This document shows, one piece after another, positions 17,567 to 24,691 of a stretch of DNA of 36,929 bases. Made by a program: the position numbers and the translations under genes. Source of the DNA: Erythrobacter sp. (lineage in GTDB: Bacteria > Pseudomonadota > Alphaproteobacteria > Sphingomonadales > Sphingomonadaceae); the NCBI GenBank assembly GCA_024642335.1, contig JAHEBH010000024.1, positions 1 to 36,929 of the forward strand. The letters are read 5' to 3'. Within the stretch, counting starts at the first letter, position 1; every line of letters begins with the position of its first letter. The notes under the pieces are model-generated. The model saw only the letters and a list, made by a program, of their open reading frames with translations. It was not told the origin of the DNA and did not search any database.

Positions 17567-18904
17567 ATGTCCCAGACAGAGAGTGCCGCACACGCCGAAG
17601 GTGCGGCAACGGGGCTGCAGAAGCCGCTCGGTAAATACCGCTGGGGCATCTGTGCGATGCTCTTCTTCGTTATCACGATCAACTATATCGACCGCCAGAT
17701 CATCGGCGTGTTGAAGCCGGTGATCGAGGAGGACCTGGGCTGGAGCGAGGTCGACTACGGCAATATCGTCACCGCCTTCCAGGCGAGTTACGGCATCGGC
17801 CTGCTGGTGGTGGGGCGCTGGCTCGACAAGATCGGCACCCGCAAGGGCATGGCGATCGCCATCGCGCTGTGGAGCCTTGCCGCGTGTTTCCACGCCGCCG
17901 CGCGCAGTGTGCTCGCCTTCATCATCGCCCGCGTGACATTGGGTATCGCCGAAAGCGCCGCCTATCCCGGCGCGGTCAAATCGGTCGCCGAATGGTTTCC
18001 AAAGAGGGAGCGTGCGCTGGGCGTGGGCATCCTCAATGCCGGAGCGAACGTCGGCGTGCTGCTGACGCCGATTATCGCCATCGGCATCGCCGGAGCCTAT
18101 GGCTGGGAAGCGGCCTTCCTCGTCACGGGCGGGATCGGCTTCATCGTGCTCTGGGCCTGGCTGCGCTTCTTCCGCCAGCCTGCAGAACACGAAAAGGTTA
18201 CGGATGAGGAGCGGCGCTGGATCGAGCAGGATGGCGAGGACGCGGCTGGCAAGCCTTTGAGCTGGGGCGAAGCGATCCGCCAGCGCCAGACGTGGTATTT
18301 CATCTGCGGCAAGTTCTTCACCGATCCGGTGTGGTATCTGTTCCTCTTCTGGCTCCCTGATTTCCTCTCGCGCACGCAGGGGATGGAGCTATTCCCCACC
18401 GGAGACAGCGGCATCCTTGCCACCATCGGCCCGGCGCTGATCGGCGTCTATCTGCTGGCCGATGTGGGCTCGATTGCGGGCGGTTGGCTGTCCTCGCATT
18501 TCATCGCCCGCGGCTGGTCGGTGAACCGCGCGCGCAAGACCACGCTGTTTATCGCCGCGCTGTTCGCCCTGCCGATGGTGACGGTGACCTATGCGCCCAA
18601 TCCGCTGGTGGCAGTCTTGCTGATCGGTCTGGGCACGGCGGCACATCAGGCCTTCAGTTCCAACATCTTCACCATGATCAGCGATCTCTACCCGCGCCGC
18701 GCGGTGGCGACGGTAGCAGGCATGGGCGGTGCTGCAGGTGCCGTGGGCGGCATATTGATCGCGCAGGCGACCGGCTGGACGCTCGAACTGACCGGCTCCT
18801 ACACGCCGATCGTGATCTATGCCGGGCTTGGCTATCTGATCGCATTCATTATCATCCACCTGCTGGTGCCGCGGATGGAGGCGGCCCCGCTGTCGGAGGG
18901 CTAA
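17567..18904 (+). CDS. exuT: Hexuronate-type MFS permease (ACS family)
   Basis: A 445-residue, 12-helix MFS transporter of the anion:cation symporter family. Helix 1 contains the NYIDRQIIGVLKPVIEEDLG segment and helix 4-5 the ARVTLGIAESAAYPGAVKSVAEWFP signature typical of ExuT-like uronate transporters. It should import glucuronate or related uronic acids with protons. The start has a very strong leader, GGGAGAGGGGAG. kdgK follows after one base, so both are one operon under operator C. Uronate specificity is inferred from family plus the surrounding uxaC-uxuB-manD-kdgK genes; aldonate or galactonate transport by the same family cannot be excluded. Confidence 0.87.
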   Translation: MSQTESAAHAEGAATGLQKPLGKYRWGICAMLFFVITINYIDRQIIGVLKPVIEEDLGWSEVDYGNIVTAFQASYGIGLLVVGRWLDKIGTRKGMAIAIALWSLAACFHAAARSVLAFIIARVTLGIAESAAYPGAVKSVAEWFPKRERALGVGILNAGANVGVLLTPIIAIGIAGAYGWEAAFLVTGGIGFIVLWAWLRFFRQPAEHEKVTDEERRWIEQDGEDAAGKPLSWGEAIRQRQTWYFICGKFFTDPVWYLFLFWLPDFLSRTQGMELFPTGDSGILATIGPALIGVYLLADVGSIAGGWLSSHFIARGWSVNRARKTTLFIAALFALPMVTVTYAPNPLVAVLLIGLGTAAHQAFSSNIFTMISDLYPRRAVATVAGMGGAAGAVGGILIAQATGWTLELTGSYTPIVIYAGLGYLIAFIIIHLLVPRMEAAPLSEG

Positions 18905-18905
18905 T

Positions 18906-19895
18906 TTGGCAAGGATCGCCTGTTTCGGAGAAGTCCTGCTGCGGTTTGCGCCGCAGGATGGCGTATCGCTTCGGCGCGCGAGCGGGCTGGACATGCATGT
19001 CGGCGGGGCGGAAGCCAACGTCGCCGTGGGTCTTGCGCAACTGGGCCATGACGTGCGGCTTATCTCCACGCTTCCCGCCGGGCATCTGGGTGAGTTGGCG
19101 CGGCAGAGGATCAGGGCCGAGGGGCTGGACCTTGCCTTCCTGCGTGAAGGCGAAGGGCGGATGGGCACCTATTTCCACAATCCCGGTGCCGGGCCGCGTG
19201 GCGGCGATGTGATCTACGACCGGGCAGGCAGCGCCTTCGCGCGCGCCGATGCCGAGGCCTATGATTTTGCATCGGCGCTCGGAGGGGTCGATCACCTGCA
19301 TGTCTCCGGCATTTCGCCTGCTGTAAGCAAGGAGGGCGCAGCTGCGACTTGCGCTTTGATGGAGCTGGCGGTTGCCCGGGGCTGCACGATTTCGTTCGAC
19401 GGCAATTACCGCGCCAGCCTGTGGCAGGCGAGCGGGCGCGATCCGCGCGCGGTACTAACCCCGCTGGTGGCGCAGGCGGACATGGTGATCGGCAATTATC
19501 GTGATGCGGGCCTGTTGCTGGGCCGGGATTTCGGGGACGCTGGACCGCGCAGCGCGGCCGAGGCCATGTTTACCGCCTTTCCCAAGCTGTCGATGTTGGT
19601 CTCGACCGCGCGCAGCACTCATGCGGACGAGACGCAGTCAGTGACCGCGCGGATCGACAGGCGCGAGGGCTTGATGGAGGCTGGGCCGATGGTGCTGGCA
19701 GACACAGTCGGCAGGATCGGAACGGGCGATGCCTTTGCCGCAGGTGTGCTCCATCGCTGGCTGGAAAGCGCCGGAGACAAGGCTGCGCTCTGGGCAGGCC
19801 TCAGGGCGATGGCGGTCAAATCCGCGCAGCCGGGAGATCTGCCCGATCTTGTTCCATCCGATCTGGAGGATGCTGGCGCCGATATCCAGCGTTAG
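18906..19895 (+). CDS. kdgK: 2-keto-3-deoxygluconate kinase
   Basis: A 329-residue PfkB/ribokinase-family sugar kinase. It opens with RIACFGEVLLRF, has the glycine-rich GGAEANVAVGLAQLG segment near 36-50 and the ATP/anion-hole motif GRIGTGDAFAAG with catalytic aspartate near residue 276. In context it phosphorylates KDG made by ManD to KDPG, which an aldolase elsewhere would split to pyruvate and glyceraldehyde-3-phosphate. The start is a TTG one base after the permease stop, with GGAGGG inside the permease's last codons as leader. It ends the rightward operon; a hairpin follows. Confidence 0.92.
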   Translation: MARIACFGEVLLRFAPQDGVSLRRASGLDMHVGGAEANVAVGLAQLGHDVRLISTLPAGHLGELARQRIRAEGLDLAFLREGEGRMGTYFHNPGAGPRGGDVIYDRAGSAFARADAEAYDFASALGGVDHLHVSGISPAVSKEGAAATCALMELAVARGCTISFDGNYRASLWQASGRDPRAVLTPLVAQADMVIGNYRDAGLLLGRDFGDAGPRSAAEAMFTAFPKLSMLVSTARSTHADETQSVTARIDRREGLMEAGPMVLADTVGRIGTGDAFAAGVLHRWLESAGDKAALWAGLRAMAVKSAQPGDLPDLVPSDLEDAGADIQR

Positions 19896-19915
19896 CCAAA
19901 CCGCCGGATCAAAAA

Positions 19916-19941
19916 CTCCTCCCCCTTGAGGGGGAGCGGAG
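19916..19941. terminator. Hairpin between convergent kdgK and Gfo/Idh genes
   Basis: TCCCCC-TTGA-GGGGGA forms a perfect six-pair stem with a four-base loop, extendable outward through CTCC/GGAG with a bulge. It lies in the 55-bp gap between convergent stops. There is no following T-run on the plus strand, but an A-run at 19911-19915 gives a T-run for minus-strand transcripts, so it may terminate the Gfo/Idh transcript best. Confidence 0.5.
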
Positions 19942-19950
19942 CATCGGACT

Positions 19951-21135
19951 CTAAACCGCGATATCCACCTCGACAACCGAGCCGCCGGCATCGGCGCTGC
20001 GGTACATCGCCTCCATCAATTGCATGTCGCGCAGGCCCATTTCGCCCGGCGTCAGATGCGGTGTGTTGCTGCGCGCCGCCCGGGAAAAGCCGTCGAGCTG
20101 CGCCGCAAACTGGCTCATCGGATCGCCGCTGCGGAATGTGCGCGGTGCGCCGCCAGCTTCGAGCTGGATGACGTTGTTGTCATAGGTGGTGGCGGGCTGC
20201 ATCTCGATACTGCCGGTGCTGCCGAAATAGCGCTGGCGCGAGACATAGGGGCTGTAGCAATAGGATGAGGAGCCCTGCACGCTGATGCCGCTGGCCATGC
20301 GCAGGCGATATTCGATCGCGCCTTCCACTTCGTTGAAGCGGTTATCGCCCGCTGGTGTGGAATAGGCGGCGGAAACCGAGGTCACGCGGTCACCCGGCAG
20401 CATCATCAGCGATGTATTGAGCCCGTAAATGCCGATGTCATACATCGACCCGCCGCCGCCGAGCAGCCGTTCCAGACGCCATTTGTGCGGCGGGAATTCG
20501 GGGTTGGCCGAAAAGCCATGATCGGCGGAGATGTGGCGGATCGTGCCCAGTTCGCCCGCCACGATCCGCCTTTGCGCATCGCGATTGTTGGGCTCGAAAT
20601 GGACGCGATAGGCAACGCCCAGCTGGCGGTTCGCCTCGCGCGCGGCATCGACCATCGCCTGCGCCTCGGCAGCGGTCGAGGCCATGGGCTTTTCGCACAA
20701 CACATGCTTGCCCGCCCGCAGCGCGCGGATCGTGTATTCGGCATGCAGCCCCACCGGCAGGACGATATACACGCAGTCGATTTCCTCATCCCGCGCCATG
20801 TCATCGAAATTCTGGTAATTGTAGAAGCGTGATACGCCGTAGCGCGCGCCCAGATCCTGCGCCTTGGCCGGATTGCCCGAAACAAAGGCGGTCATGCGCG
20901 ACTGCTGCGCATCGGCAAAGCCGGGGATTACCTGGTTCACGCCGAAGCTGCCGAGGCCGACGATCGCCCAGCGCATCTTCTCGCTCTCCAGTCCGGGAAG
21001 GTTCGCGCCGCCGGGCATGGGCTGCCCTTCGGCCTGTTGCGCCATCGCGCTTGCTGCGGAGACTGCACCGGCCGCCGCAACGCCGGCAGCCAGCAGCTCG
21101 CGCCGTGACAGGTTTTCGGTCTTCTTGCTGGTCAT
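19951..21135 (-). CDS. Tat-exported Gfo/Idh/MocA-family oxidoreductase
   Basis: A 394-residue NAD(P)-dependent oxidoreductase related to glucose-fructose oxidoreductase. The N-terminus is a twin-arginine signal (LSRRELLAAGVAAAGAVSAA, about 9-28), so the folded, cofactor-loaded protein goes to the periplasm. The nucleotide fold begins with RWAIVGLGSFGVNQVIPGF, and the family motif EKP occurs in GKHVLCEKPMA. Family members oxidise or reduce pyranoses, and in Zymomonas the exported enzyme keeps its NADP tightly bound. The substrate here is unknown. The start is well supported by GAGGAGAGG before the ATG. An operator-like site lies 29 bp upstream, tying its expression to the uronate genes. It is divergent from the SMP-30-type lipoprotein gene. 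Confidence 0.87.
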   Translation of the reverse strand: MTSKKTENLSRRELLAAGVAAAGAVSAASAMAQQAEGQPMPGGANLPGLESEKMRWAIVGLGSFGVNQVIPGFADAQQSRMTAFVSGNPAKAQDLGARYGVSRFYNYQNFDDMARDEEIDCVYIVLPVGLHAEYTIRALRAGKHVLCEKPMASTAAEAQAMVDAAREANRQLGVAYRVHFEPNNRDAQRRIVAGELGTIRHISADHGFSANPEFPPHKWRLERLLGGGGSMYDIGIYGLNTSLMMLPGDRVTSVSAAYSTPAGDNRFNEVEGAIEYRLRMASGISVQGSSSYCYSPYVSRQRYFGSTGSIEMQPATTYDNNVIQLEAGGAPRTFRSGDPMSQFAAQLDGFSRAARSNTPHLTPGEMGLRDMQLMEAMYRSADAGGSVVEVDIAV

Positions 21136-21163
21136 GTGCCTCTCCTCACGACGGTCACGCCGA

Positions 21164-21177
21164 TGGTAGCGCTAACT
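21164..21177. promoter_or_regulatory. Putative LacI-type operator D (Gfo/Idh promoter region)
   Basis: TGGTAGCGCTAACT carries the same AGCGCT core and TGGT half as operators B and C (B in inverted orientation). It is 29 bp before the leftward Gfo/Idh start and 101 bp before the rightward SMP-30-type gene. Control of the leftward gene is the simpler reading; control of both is possible. Confidence 0.62.
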
Positions 21178-21278
21178 TACCAGGATGCAAACTGTTACGT
21201 CTTAGGGGCTTCTCACGCCGCTTCACGGCCTTATGATGTGATGCCTGCGCCGGATCCGGCGTCTTGAGGGGAGTTCGC

Positions 21279-22253
21279 ATGGTGAGATTGGCGGGGCCGG
21301 CTGGCCGCATGGGTATTTGCGCGGCAGCGGTTATGGCTTTGGGCGCGGCAGGATGTGCGGCAGAACCGGTTGTAGAAGCAGCCTCCGCACCGCTGGAAAT
21401 CGTCATGGAGGGCGAGCGCCTGTTCCCCGAGAGCATCACCTCCGATGCCGCGGGCAATATCTATATCGGCAGCAACCCTGGCATGATCTTCCGTGCACAG
21501 CCCGGTGCCGAAACCGCGCCAGCCTGGATTGTGCCCGACGAGACGAACGGGCTGGCCACAGTGTTCGGCGTGCTGGCCGACGATCCGCGCGGACTGCTGT
21601 GGGTGTGCTCGAACGACATGGCTGGCGGCGGTGCTCCGGCGATCAAGACCTTCAGCCTTGCCGATGGCAGCTTTGCCGCGAGCTATCCGCTGGCGGTTGA
21701 CGGTCCGGCCATGTGCAATGACATGACCATTGCGGCAAACGGCGATGTCTATGCCAGCGAGATGATGGGCGGGCGGATTGTCAAGCTGGCCAATGGCGGC
21801 GAGGCGTTTGAATCCTGGGCGGTGTCGCCGGAGTTTGCCAGCATTGATGGTATTGCTTTCAGCAGCGATGGTGCGCTCTATGCCAATGCCATCCAGCGCA
21901 ACACCTTCCTGCAAATCGGCATCGAGGACAACGGGTTGTTCGATAATGTCGAGGTGCTCGAAACCTCGCAGCCGCTGAACGCGCCGGACGGGTTGCGCGC
22001 GCTGCCCGATGGCCGCATGGTCCAGTCGGAAGGCAATAGCGGCACCATCACGGTGTTGACCATTCCCGAGACCGGCCCGGTGCAGGTGGAAGTGATCGCC
22101 AGCGGCATCGACTATGCCAGCTCGGTCACGGTCGCCAATGGCCGCGCCTTCTATCCCGAAGGCAAGCTGTCCTTCATGTTCGATCCCGCCAAGCAGTCGC
22201 AGGATCCGGGCCCGTTCATTATCCGCAATGCCGCAATTCCGGGAGGGGAGTGA
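21279..22253 (+). CDS. SMP-30/gluconolactonase-like lipoprotein
   Basis: A 324-residue protein with a lipoprotein signal (lipobox AAGC, cysteine about 26) followed by a six-bladed propeller of the SMP-30/gluconolactonase/strictosidine-synthase-like type. Visible blades include LFPESITSDAAGNIYIGSNPG, MCNDMTIAANGDVYASEM and SIDGIAFSSDGALYANAI. The metal-binding positions expected for a lactonase (Glu in FPESI, Asn/Asp in CNDMT and SIDG) are present, so a periplasmic lactone hydrolase is plausible, though the family is catalytically broad. I use the ATG at 21279, preceded by GAGGGGAG, instead of a TTG 15 bp upstream that lies on that leader. Its stop overlaps the next ATG by one base, starting a four-gene operon. 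Confidence 0.78.
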   Translation: MVRLAGPAGRMGICAAAVMALGAAGCAAEPVVEAASAPLEIVMEGERLFPESITSDAAGNIYIGSNPGMIFRAQPGAETAPAWIVPDETNGLATVFGVLADDPRGLLWVCSNDMAGGGAPAIKTFSLADGSFAASYPLAVDGPAMCNDMTIAANGDVYASEMMGGRIVKLANGGEAFESWAVSPEFASIDGIAFSSDGALYANAIQRNTFLQIGIEDNGLFDNVEVLETSQPLNAPDGLRALPDGRMVQSEGNSGTITVLTIPETGPVQVEVIASGIDYASSVTVANGRAFYPEGKLSFMFDPAKQSQDPGPFIIRNAAIPGGE

Positions 22254-22951
22254 TGCGCAAACTCGTTATCGCCGCCAGCCTGCTGGTTTTGCCCCTGCCC
22301 GCACAGGCGCAAATGTCCGAGGCCCAGATCCGCGCCGAAGCCGCCGCGCTGACCGTGCGGGTGGAGAAGCTGGAAGGGGTCCGCGCGATCAAGAACCTGC
22401 AGCGCGCCTTCGCCTATTATGTCGATCGGGGCTTGTGGCGGCAGGCCGCCACGCTGTTCGCCGATGACGGGACGTTCGAAATGGGCATCGACGGCGTCTA
22501 TGCCGGCCCGCAGCGGATCGAGGAATATCTGCGCCGCCTGCACGGCGGGCAGGAAGGGCTGATCTACGGCCAGCTCAACGAATGGGTGACGCTGCAGCCC
22601 GCCATCACAGTCGCGGACGATGCGCTCACCGCCACCGCACGCTGGCGCGACCTGGGTATGCTCGGCCAGTATCATCAGCATGCCGAATGGCGCGATGGCA
22701 TCTACGAAAACTCCTATGTGCGCGAAGGGGGCGTGTGGAAGATCAAGTCGCTCCACCTCTATGTGAATTTCGAAGCCGCCTATGCCAAGGGCTGGGCGCG
22801 TCTGGATGAAGGCGAAGGATTGCAGCGGAGCCAGACCTCGGTCGATTTCCCGCCCGACCGGCCGCCGAGCGCGGAAAATGCGAGCTTCCCGCAGACCAAT
22901 ATCCCGCCCTTCCAGGCACCGCATCCCGTCACGGGGAGGCCGGTACGATGA
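22253..22951 (+). CDS. Secreted SnoaL/NTF2-like protein 1
   Basis: A 232-residue protein with a clear Sec signal (MRKLVIAASLLVLPLPAQAQ) and a single SnoaL_4/NTF2-type cone-fold domain (about 35-170). Its opening, LEGVRAIKNLQRAFAYYVDRGLWRQAATLFADDGTFEMG, is shared with the next two proteins. NTF2-fold relatives include scytalone-dehydratase- and lyase-like enzymes as well as non-catalytic binding proteins. The C-terminal Pro-rich tail (PPDRPPSAEN, PQTNIPPFQAPHPVTG) is also conserved among the three. It is translationally coupled on both sides (1-bp overlap upstream, 4-bp ATGA overlap downstream). Function is not known; periplasmic lyase or dehydratase acting with the lactonase-like protein is a guess. 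Confidence 0.8.
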   Translation: MRKLVIAASLLVLPLPAQAQMSEAQIRAEAAALTVRVEKLEGVRAIKNLQRAFAYYVDRGLWRQAATLFADDGTFEMGIDGVYAGPQRIEEYLRRLHGGQEGLIYGQLNEWVTLQPAITVADDALTATARWRDLGMLGQYHQHAEWRDGIYENSYVREGGVWKIKSLHLYVNFEAAYAKGWARLDEGEGLQRSQTSVDFPPDRPPSAENASFPQTNIPPFQAPHPVTGRPVR

Positions 22952-23655
22952 TCCGCCTCGCAATCGCCTCCGCAGTGGCGCTGGCCGTGTCCGCACCCGC
23001 CATCGCCCAATCCGCCGAAGAGCGCCTTGCCGCCTATCGCGAACGTGTCGAGCGGCTGGAGGACCAGCAGGACATCGAGGTGCTCCAGGCCACATTCGGC
23101 TATTACTTCGACAAGGGCCTGTGGAGCGAGGTGGCAGCCCTGTTCTCCCGCGATGGCCGGTTCGAGTATGGCGCGCGCGGCGTTTATATCGGGCGCGAAC
23201 GGATCGAACGGGCGCTGCTGCTGTTCGGGCCGGAAAGGCTCGCGCCGGGCCATCTCAACAACCACATGCAGTTGCAGGCCATGATCACCGTGGCGGAGGA
23301 CGGACAGACCGCCACCGGTCGCTGGCAAGGCATGGTCATGCTGTCCGAGCCTGGTGCCAATGGCAATTGGGGCGTGGGCCTGTACGAGAACGACTATGTC
23401 AAGGAGAACGGCGTGTGGAAGATTGCCGAGCTGCATTTCTACATGACCGCGCTCACCGATTACGATGCCGGTTTCGCGCGCTCGGCCATCCCGATGGAAG
23501 GGATGAGCGCGCTGTTCCCGCCCGACGAGCCGCCGAGCGAACGCTATCGCAGCTTCCCGTCCAACTACATCCCGCCGTTCAGCTATCCGCATCCGGTGAC
23601 GGGCGAGGTGATCGAGGTGGTGCAACCGCGCGACGATATTTCGGGGAGGGAGTGA
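22948..23655 (+). CDS. Secreted SnoaL/NTF2-like protein 2
   Basis: A 235-residue paralogue of its neighbours with a Sec signal ending in SAPAIAQ. The SnoaL-type domain starts at LEDQQDIEVLQATFGYYFDKGLW and includes HLNNHMQLQAMITVAEDG and GLYENDYVKENGVWKIAELHFY. The tail PPFSYPHPVTGEV is conserved. The DI-x-x-(L/V)Q and GYY-x-DKG-x-W positions shared with protein 3 are candidates for the ligand cavity. The start ATG overlaps the previous stop as ATGA. The third copy begins 2 bp after its stop. Role unknown; a member of a three-copy exported set. Confidence 0.82.
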   Translation: MIRLAIASAVALAVSAPAIAQSAEERLAAYRERVERLEDQQDIEVLQATFGYYFDKGLWSEVAALFSRDGRFEYGARGVYIGRERIERALLLFGPERLAPGHLNNHMQLQAMITVAEDGQTATGRWQGMVMLSEPGANGNWGVGLYENDYVKENGVWKIAELHFYMTALTDYDAGFARSAIPMEGMSALFPPDEPPSERYRSFPSNYIPPFSYPHPVTGEVIEVVQPRDDISGRE

Positions 23656-23657
23656 GC

Positions 23658-24539
23658 ATGTTGCCTAAACTTCTCAAATCCGCTCATGCTGAGCTTGTCG
23701 AAGCATTGCCCTTCACTTCAAAGAAGGGCGGCCCTTCGACAGGCTCAGGGCGAGCGGTGCTGGCTGGCTGTGTGATTGCCTTGGCCGCTGCTGCGACCCC
23801 CGCCGCCGCGCAGGAGGAAAGCGTCGATACCCTGCTCGACCAGCTCGACAGCCGCATTACCCGGCTCGAGGACATGAACGATATCGAGCGGGTGCAGCGC
23901 GCCTATGGCTATTTCGTCGACAAGGGCCAGTGGACCCACCTCAGCGAACTGTTCACCGAAGATGCGACGCTGGAGATCGGCGGCAAGGGCATCTTCATCG
24001 GCAAGCACCGCGTGCTCGAATATATGCAGACAGCATTCGGCCCCGATGGTGCCAATATCGGCATGCTGACCAACCACATGCAGTTCCAGCCTATCGTCAA
24101 TGTTGCGCCCGACGGTGAGACCGGCTGGATCCGCAGCCGTGCCTTTGTCATGGCGAACAGCGGCTGGGGGCTGCCGCTCTATGAAGACCAGTTCGAAAAG
24201 GGCGAGGATGGCGTGTGGCGCATGAGCCGCCTGACCGGCCCCTTCACCATGTATACCAACTGGCAGGGCTGGGGCGAAAATGCGCTCAACAATACCTGGC
24301 CCGACAAGTTCAATCCGCCGCCGGATATTCCGCCGAGCACGGTCTACCTGACCTATCCGGCCTATTACATCATTCCCTTCCACTACCCGAACCCGGTGAC
24401 GGGCGAGGTTTTCCGCCCCGATGTGGCGACGGTTGGTGCATATCACCGTCCGCCGGGCACTCCGGAACAGGTGGAGAGCCTGACGATTGGACGGCAGGCC
24501 GACGGCTCGCAGCCCATAGCCCTTCCGCCGCAGGATTGA
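23658..24539 (+). CDS. Secreted SnoaL/NTF2-like protein 3 with repeat-derived N-terminal insert
   Basis: A 293-residue paralogue, longer at both ends. From GGGAGGGAG and the ATG at 23658 it encodes MLPKLLK, then about 26 residues specified by an inverted repeat (SAHAELVEALPF...STGSGRA), then a normal hydrophobic signal core (AVLAGCVIALAAAATPAAAQ) and the SnoaL domain (DMNDIERVQRAYGYFVDKGQW; TNHMQFQPIVNVAPDGE). The C-terminal region carries the tail YIIPFHYPNPVTGEV and a further 45 residues. Without the insert the leader would be an ordinary signal peptide, so the repeat seems to have entered the n-region in frame. A GTG at 23757, with AGGG in the repeat 6 bp before it, is an alternative start that would bypass the insert. 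Function unknown. Confidence 0.78.
   Translation: MLPKLLKSAHAELVEALPFTSKKGGPSTGSGRAVLAGCVIALAAAATPAAAQEESVDTLLDQLDSRITRLEDMNDIERVQRAYGYFVDKGQWTHLSELFTEDATLEIGGKGIFIGKHRVLEYMQTAFGPDGANIGMLTNHMQFQPIVNVAPDGETGWIRSRAFVMANSGWGLPLYEDQFEKGEDGVWRMSRLTGPFTMYTNWQGWGENALNNTWPDKFNPPPDIPPSTVYLTYPAYYIIPFHYPNPVTGEVFRPDVATVGAYHRPPGTPEQVESLTIGRQADGSQPIALPPQD
23680..23757. repeat. CTTCGACAAGCTCAGG-type inverted repeat inside a coding sequence
   Basis: Arms 23680-23704 and about 23732-23757 are inverted, diverged copies of the element at 12193-12284. Between them GCCCTTC/GAAGGGC (23708-23714 and 23723-23729) form an inner hairpin. The whole element is translated in frame as the n-region of the third SnoaL-like protein. 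Confidence 0.8.
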
Positions 24540-24681
24540 GATGGTTTGGCTTTCCTACTTGCCCGTTTCGGAACAATAGCTAGGCGTGATGGCAAGGGTC
24601 TTGTTCCACCTTCTTGCGTTCCCTGGTTCGCGGAAGGTCACAGGTTCAGGGCGAATATTTTGAACAACTTATTGAATTTAC

Positions 24682-24687
24682 GAGGAA
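24682..24687 (+). promoter_or_regulatory. Ribosome-binding site deciding the GTG start of the quinohemoprotein gene
   Basis: GAGGAA stands 4 bp before the GTG at 24692, the codon that opens a compact lipoprotein signal. In-frame codons further upstream and the ATG at 24731 lack such a leader. Confidence 0.45.
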
Positions 24688-24691
24688 ATCA

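Noticed and set aside
23769-23771. Lipobox-like LAGC in the third SnoaL protein (C38)
   Set aside because: The cysteine is followed by a long hydrophobic stretch and a standard AAAQ cleavage site, so it sits in the middle of the signal core and not at its end.
24540-24691. Possible small gene or promoter between the third SnoaL gene and the quinohemoprotein gene
   Set aside because: No convincing start-leader pair or promoter hexamers at good spacing; treated as an untranslated gap.
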